Below are positions 60,511 to 64,000 of a stretch of 64,000 bases of DNA, piece by piece. The stretch comes from Lacrimispora algidixylanolytica (GTDB lineage Bacteria > Bacillota > Clostridia > Lachnospirales > Lachnospiraceae). The first letter of the stretch is position 1. Every line of letters starts with the position of its first letter. Location: NCBI RefSeq assembly GCF_003609635.1, contig NZ_MCIA01000001.1, forward strand, positions 346,906-410,905. The letters are read 5' to 3'. The notes under the pieces are model-generated. The model ran no database searches. It saw nothing but the letters and a program-made list of their open reading frames with translations, and was not told the DNA's origin. Position numbers and translations under genes: made by a program.

Positions 60511-60573
60511 CTGTAACCTTTGTAATATCAGATTGCTTACTGTTATTATAAAAGTTACAGTTGTATTTGTCAA
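60511..60573 (-). promoter_or_regulatory. trxA promoter with overlapping inverted repeat
   Basis: On the minus strand TTGACA (60568-60573), 17 bp, TATAAT (60545-60550). CTGTAACTTT (60551-60560) and AAAGGTTACAG (60511-60521) form an inverted repeat that spans the -10 and the start region, a candidate repressor site. Confidence 0.65.
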
Positions 60574-60582
60574 CACATTTTT

Positions 60583-61782
60583 TTATTCATTCATATCAAA
60601 GCCCAGAAGACGGATTTTTTTCAAGAAGTTTTCCTTGTAACTATCAATCCCATTCTGCTCCGGCTGTTCTATTCCAGCATTGAATTTATCCCGCTCCATC
60701 GCCTCGGAAGAAATCTTGCCACCCTGGTATCCACCACTTAGTTCTAGACGGAGACTTGACTTGCCGTTATCGGTATCGATATTTAAACTTGATATCTGAA
60801 AAGAACGTTTCCCTTCTATTCCATATCCAAAGTACAGTTTGGAATCAAACGCAAAACTTCTGTCATTTAGAGATACATTCCCGCTTAGGGAAAGCCCTTG
60901 GTTATTTTCCATCGCCAACGTAAAAGTTCCCAGTCCGTCCACTTCAATCTTGTTTAAGTTCATGTTCTTATCAATGGAGATTATGATGCGCTTAGACTCC
61001 CCTTGGGTCTTATCATCTTTAAGTATCTGCCCCCATTCCTTCATATCCTTTAATGGACCGTCTAACACAAAATCTCCCACCTCACTTAAGAAGGAATCAA
61101 ACACAGCCGCAGGAACATCAGCCTCTATGACAACACCGCTTTTGTCTCTACTGACAAAACGGATCTGGCTTTTCGCCATCATATGTATGGAATTCTTCCC
61201 AATGGTCTCAAGCTGATTCTTCACCTTGCTCTTCTTTCCTGGAGTCAAGGTAAATCCAAGAGAATTTTTCAAAGATTCCTGAGTGGTCTGAGCGGATATC
61301 TGTGTGATTCCAGGAATATGGAATACTACATTTTCGTTGTCCGCCCAATAAGAGATGCCTTCCCTGATGGCTCCCAGGAAATACACGTTAAGGCTTCCCT
61401 GAGAAAAACCGTCATCCTCACCGCGCTGCTCTGTAAAGGAGATTCCAAGACCTCCTGGAAGGAGAAGGACAGAATGTCCATTCCACCTCACTTCATCTGC
61501 TACCAGTTTTAGATGGTCCTCGTAAGCATTTCCAACTCCCTCATCCTGATTCCACAAGGTGAAAAGCTTCTCTTTCGTCTGAAGTGCAGAACGAGTCAAA
61601 TAAAATTTGGCGTAATACATAGGCACCACATACCATGCAACGCATAAGACAATCGCCAAGGTCAAAACCACGGCACACAACCTAGTTACCCATGATTTCT
61701 TTCCTGGTATGTAGAATTTTTTTTTATTTTTAGAACATTCCTGTTTCACTGAGTTTTTCTTCAAAGAATTCATTAAGTTCAT
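60583..61782 (-). CDS. single-pass membrane protein of unknown function
   Basis: A 399-residue protein (from ATG 61782; ATG 61773 is also possible). A ~30-residue lysine-rich cytoplasmic start is followed by one membrane helix (VVLTLAIVLCVAWYVVPMYY) near residue 45, and the rest is outside. The outer part has long beta-rich stretches such as LNVYFLGAIREGISYWADNENV and SLSGNVSLNDRSFAFDSKLYFGYG. It overlaps the 3' end of the YhgE/Pip gene, so they are co-transcribed. I do not recognise the family. Confidence 0.7.
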   Translation of the reverse strand: MNLMNSLKKNSVKQECSKNKKKFYIPGKKSWVTRLCAVVLTLAIVLCVAWYVVPMYYAKFYLTRSALQTKEKLFTLWNQDEGVGNAYEDHLKLVADEVRWNGHSVLLLPGGLGISFTEQRGEDDGFSQGSLNVYFLGAIREGISYWADNENVVFHIPGITQISAQTTQESLKNSLGFTLTPGKKSKVKNQLETIGKNSIHMMAKSQIRFVSRDKSGVVIEADVPAAVFDSFLSEVGDFVLDGPLKDMKEWGQILKDDKTQGESKRIIISIDKNMNLNKIEVDGLGTFTLAMENNQGLSLSGNVSLNDRSFAFDSKLYFGYGIEGKRSFQISSLNIDTDNGKSSLRLELSGGYQGGKISSEAMERDKFNAGIEQPEQNGIDSYKENFLKKIRLLGFDMNE

Positions 61783-63925
61783 GCACCTTCTTCCGCAATA
61801 CAATACCAACCAGCAATGAAATAGGAATAAAGACTAATACGTATCCTATATATCTCCAATAATCATTCTGGTACATTCCACCGACACACTCTCTCATCGC
61901 ATTAATGATATGAGTAAATGGTAGCAGAGGATTCACCACCTGGAAGAACCGAGGTGTTACCTGGATGGGGAATGTTCCACCGGAGCCTGCAACCTGAATT
62001 ACCATAAATATAATAGAAATAGCTTTACCTACATCTCCAAAGGAGACCGTCAAGGAATAGATAATGCTGTTGAAAATAAAGCTGGCTATGATTGCCGCCA
62101 GTATAAATTTTCCAGGGTAGAGACACTGAGCCTTTAGCAGGTAAATATCTCCCAAAGCGGCGACAAGCGCCTGAGCCGTTCCCATGAGTAAAAATGTCAT
62201 ATATCTTCCTAGATAAGTCTCATAAAGCTCTAGCCCCACAGCCCTGCTATCTTCAACCTTGCATTTAAGCAAAGCCACCAAAAGCATACCACCTACCCAA
62301 ATGGCAAGTGTGGTATAAAAAGGTACCATGGCTGATCCATAAAACTCAATCGGATACATCTTGTTGGTAACCATATCCGTAGGTGTTTTCATAAATTCAC
62401 TAAACTGCTCTGGATCGTTCTTCATAATATCCATAATCTTATTGAGCTGCTTGCTGTCAACCACCTTATTCACGTTCTCGATCATATCATCGATTCGTTC
62501 CTGGCTTCTGCCAATCATGCTCTTGGTGCTGTCCAAAGTCTCAATTAAAGTCTGAGATGAAGCGGTAACACTTGATAAGGTTCCGTCTACCTGCCCAATT
62601 AAGCTACCCATGCTATCTAGGGCTCCTGATGTTGCACCTAAGGCATCATAAGTCTTATCCAGAGTGTCATTAAGTGGAACCTCAACTCTTCCGGTATAGA
62701 AATTCAAAGTATCTGAAGTAGTATTATAAAGTCCATCGAGAGTATCCCCAATATCGGATTCCACATCACTTGGTAAATGTTTTGTCTGACGCACTGTCTT
62801 CTCAGCTGCGGCAAGTTTTGCAATGGCATCCTGCTGCTGCTTTGCCAGAGCCGTAAGCTGCTGCGAAAGCGCAGTTCCATCCGGAATCGGAATCGGGAGA
62901 AGCTTATTAATTCCAGTAAGAATCTTGTTAACCGCGTTAATCTGCTCTAAGCCGGCTTGTAAGAGTCCCTGTAAATTCTTTAAGGAATCAGCTGCTGCAT
63001 CCGCCGATGTATTGGAAAGCTTTCCAACCGCATCAAAGGTCTTATAAACAGTTTCTTCTATTTTAACAATATTATCTAAAGTGTCTTTCAATGCATCCGT
63101 CATGATGCCAGAAAAACCTCTGCTTGAATCGATTAAATTCTTGGCACTACCTGCCGTCTGCCCACCAGAACTGATTAACTTATCCATATCTGGAAGGGTT
63201 CCCTTCACCCCATCGTTTAAAGAATTTACCGTCTTTAACGTGGATTGAAGCATAGAAATGGTATCCAAAACCTGAGCTAAATCATTTTTCGCATCGGTTA
63301 AGGTGCCTATGGCATCGTTTCTATTTGTTTCTTTATCAACACTCCAACCCTCCGAACGTTTGTTTAAAACCTTCGCCATGACTTTTGATGTTGTATTGAT
63401 AAAGGTCTCGTTAATCTGAAGTTGAACTGTCTCCACGCCTTTGCCTGTAATCTTCGTAGCAATGGCATTCTTTTTTTCATTTACATAATACTGCAATACT
63501 GGTCGTTCAATCTTTGAGGACAAAACACTTGATATTTTCTGGCTGAAATCCTCCGGAATTACCACTGCAGCATAGTACTTACCTGACTGCACTCCGTCGA
63601 TGGCGTTTGCATTATCCACAAATTGCCAGCCGATTTTATCGTTTTTCCTCAGTTCATCCATGACCATCTCACCGATGTTAATGGAGGAATCATCAATATC
63701 CGAATCGAAAATACTGTCAATTGATGCCCCTTTATCTTCATTCACAACTGCAACTTTAAGCCCTTTTGTATTGCCATAAGGATCCCAGCTTGCCGCGATG
63801 TTAAACCAGGCATAAAGGGATGGTATGATAATCAGTCCCAGCGCAATAAGTATTGACACTGGATTCATGGTAATATGCTTTAAATCGCCAACAAAGACCT
63901 TCCATATATTTTTTATATGTGACAT
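61730..63925 (-). CDS. YhgE/Pip-family membrane protein (ABC-2-like)
   Basis: A 731-residue membrane protein. The N-terminal YhgE/Pip motif spans ISILIALGLIIIPSLYAWFNI-type helix 1 and ASWDPYGNTKGLKVAVVNEDKG. A long extracellular coiled-coil region with many T/S/Q-rich helices (residues ~200-530) follows. The C-terminus has five helices like ABC-2 permeases. Family members are phage-infection receptors or parts of type VII-like and antibiotic-export systems. No ATPase is nearby. The start at 63925 follows AAGGAGG. Confidence 0.88.
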   Translation of the reverse strand: MSHIKNIWKVFVGDLKHITMNPVSILIALGLIIIPSLYAWFNIAASWDPYGNTKGLKVAVVNEDKGASIDSIFDSDIDDSSINIGEMVMDELRKNDKIGWQFVDNANAIDGVQSGKYYAAVVIPEDFSQKISSVLSSKIERPVLQYYVNEKKNAIATKITGKGVETVQLQINETFINTTSKVMAKVLNKRSEGWSVDKETNRNDAIGTLTDAKNDLAQVLDTISMLQSTLKTVNSLNDGVKGTLPDMDKLISSGGQTAGSAKNLIDSSRGFSGIMTDALKDTLDNIVKIEETVYKTFDAVGKLSNTSADAAADSLKNLQGLLQAGLEQINAVNKILTGINKLLPIPIPDGTALSQQLTALAKQQQDAIAKLAAAEKTVRQTKHLPSDVESDIGDTLDGLYNTTSDTLNFYTGRVEVPLNDTLDKTYDALGATSGALDSMGSLIGQVDGTLSSVTASSQTLIETLDSTKSMIGRSQERIDDMIENVNKVVDSKQLNKIMDIMKNDPEQFSEFMKTPTDMVTNKMYPIEFYGSAMVPFYTTLAIWVGGMLLVALLKCKVEDSRAVGLELYETYLGRYMTFLLMGTAQALVAALGDIYLLKAQCLYPGKFILAAIIASFIFNSIIYSLTVSFGDVGKAISIIFMVIQVAGSGGTFPIQVTPRFFQVVNPLLPFTHIINAMRECVGGMYQNDYWRYIGYVLVFIPISLLVGIVLRKKVHELNEFFEEKLSETGMF

Positions 63926-64000
63926 AACAACCTCCTTGGTATTTATTTCGATCATTTAATTCCGTATTATATTATTTCCTATCCTTAAATGCAATGCCTT

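Noticed and set aside
1-64000. tRNA, rRNA, prophage, transposase or integrative element
   Set aside because: No such genes, terminal repeats or attachment sites were seen on either strand.

Overview
The window looks like the chromosome of a low-GC, spore-forming anaerobic Firmicute of the Lachnospiraceae type (Lacrimispora, Enterocloster and relatives). The signs are YesMN-type two-component control of a carbohydrate ABC importer, an S-box riboswitch on metK, strong GGAGG ribosome sites, and a glycyl-radical choline microcompartment locus. The species assignment is inference. No rRNA, tRNA, CRISPR array, prophage or insertion sequence was recognised.

Layout. 1-2.2 kb: the end of a LytTR response regulator, its GHKL histidine kinase and a small coiled-coil protein. 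2.2-11 kb: a myo-inositol operon (iolB, G, E, D, C, J and an iron alcohol dehydrogenase) divergent from a DeoR-type iolR. 11-19.2 kb: a GH28 glycosidase, a sugar ABC importer and its divergent YesM/YesN pair. 19.3-23.4 kb: a sugar isomerase, two Gfo/Idh oxidoreductases and an AraC regulator. 23.4-29 kb: a CxxC protein of unknown role, an OmpR-type two-component pair, metK behind a SAM-I riboswitch, and a sugar nucleotidyltransferase. 29-34 kb: a lipoprotein, a response-regulator remnant, a GntR-controlled ABC exporter and murA. 34-42.4 kb: a large membrane-anchored protein, an iron-type ABC importer with two divergent promoters that each carry a matching operator, a Trp/Pro/Gly repeat protein, a second nucleotidyltransferase and an AtpI-like protein.

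42.5-60 kb is the centrepiece: a 21-gene minus-strand choline-utilisation (cut) microcompartment operon with its MerR regulator. CutC carries every choline TMA-lyase active-site residue at a constant +2 offset from the Desulfovibrio enzyme. CutD activates it. Choline is split to trimethylamine and acetaldehyde inside a protein shell. Acetaldehyde is oxidised to acetyl-CoA by the intact aldehyde dehydrogenase and reduced to ethanol by the iron alcohol dehydrogenase, which recycles NADH. PduL turns acetyl-CoA into acetyl-phosphate. The shell is made of seven BMC-domain proteins and one EutN pentamer, with no tandem BMC-T protein. Two paralogous 10-TM transporters lead the operon.

The most unusual points are these. 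The second aldehyde dehydrogenase has Ser in place of both the catalytic Cys and the oxyanion Asn. An EutT-like protein persists in a B12-independent pathway. One shell protein carries a GrpU-like Fe-S motif and another a SAP/Rho_N-like tail. The cut and merR promoters share a 20-bp spacer holding a palindrome, which is the MerR promoter-distortion architecture. 60-64 kb: thioredoxin, a membrane protein of unknown role and a YhgE/Pip-type exporter.
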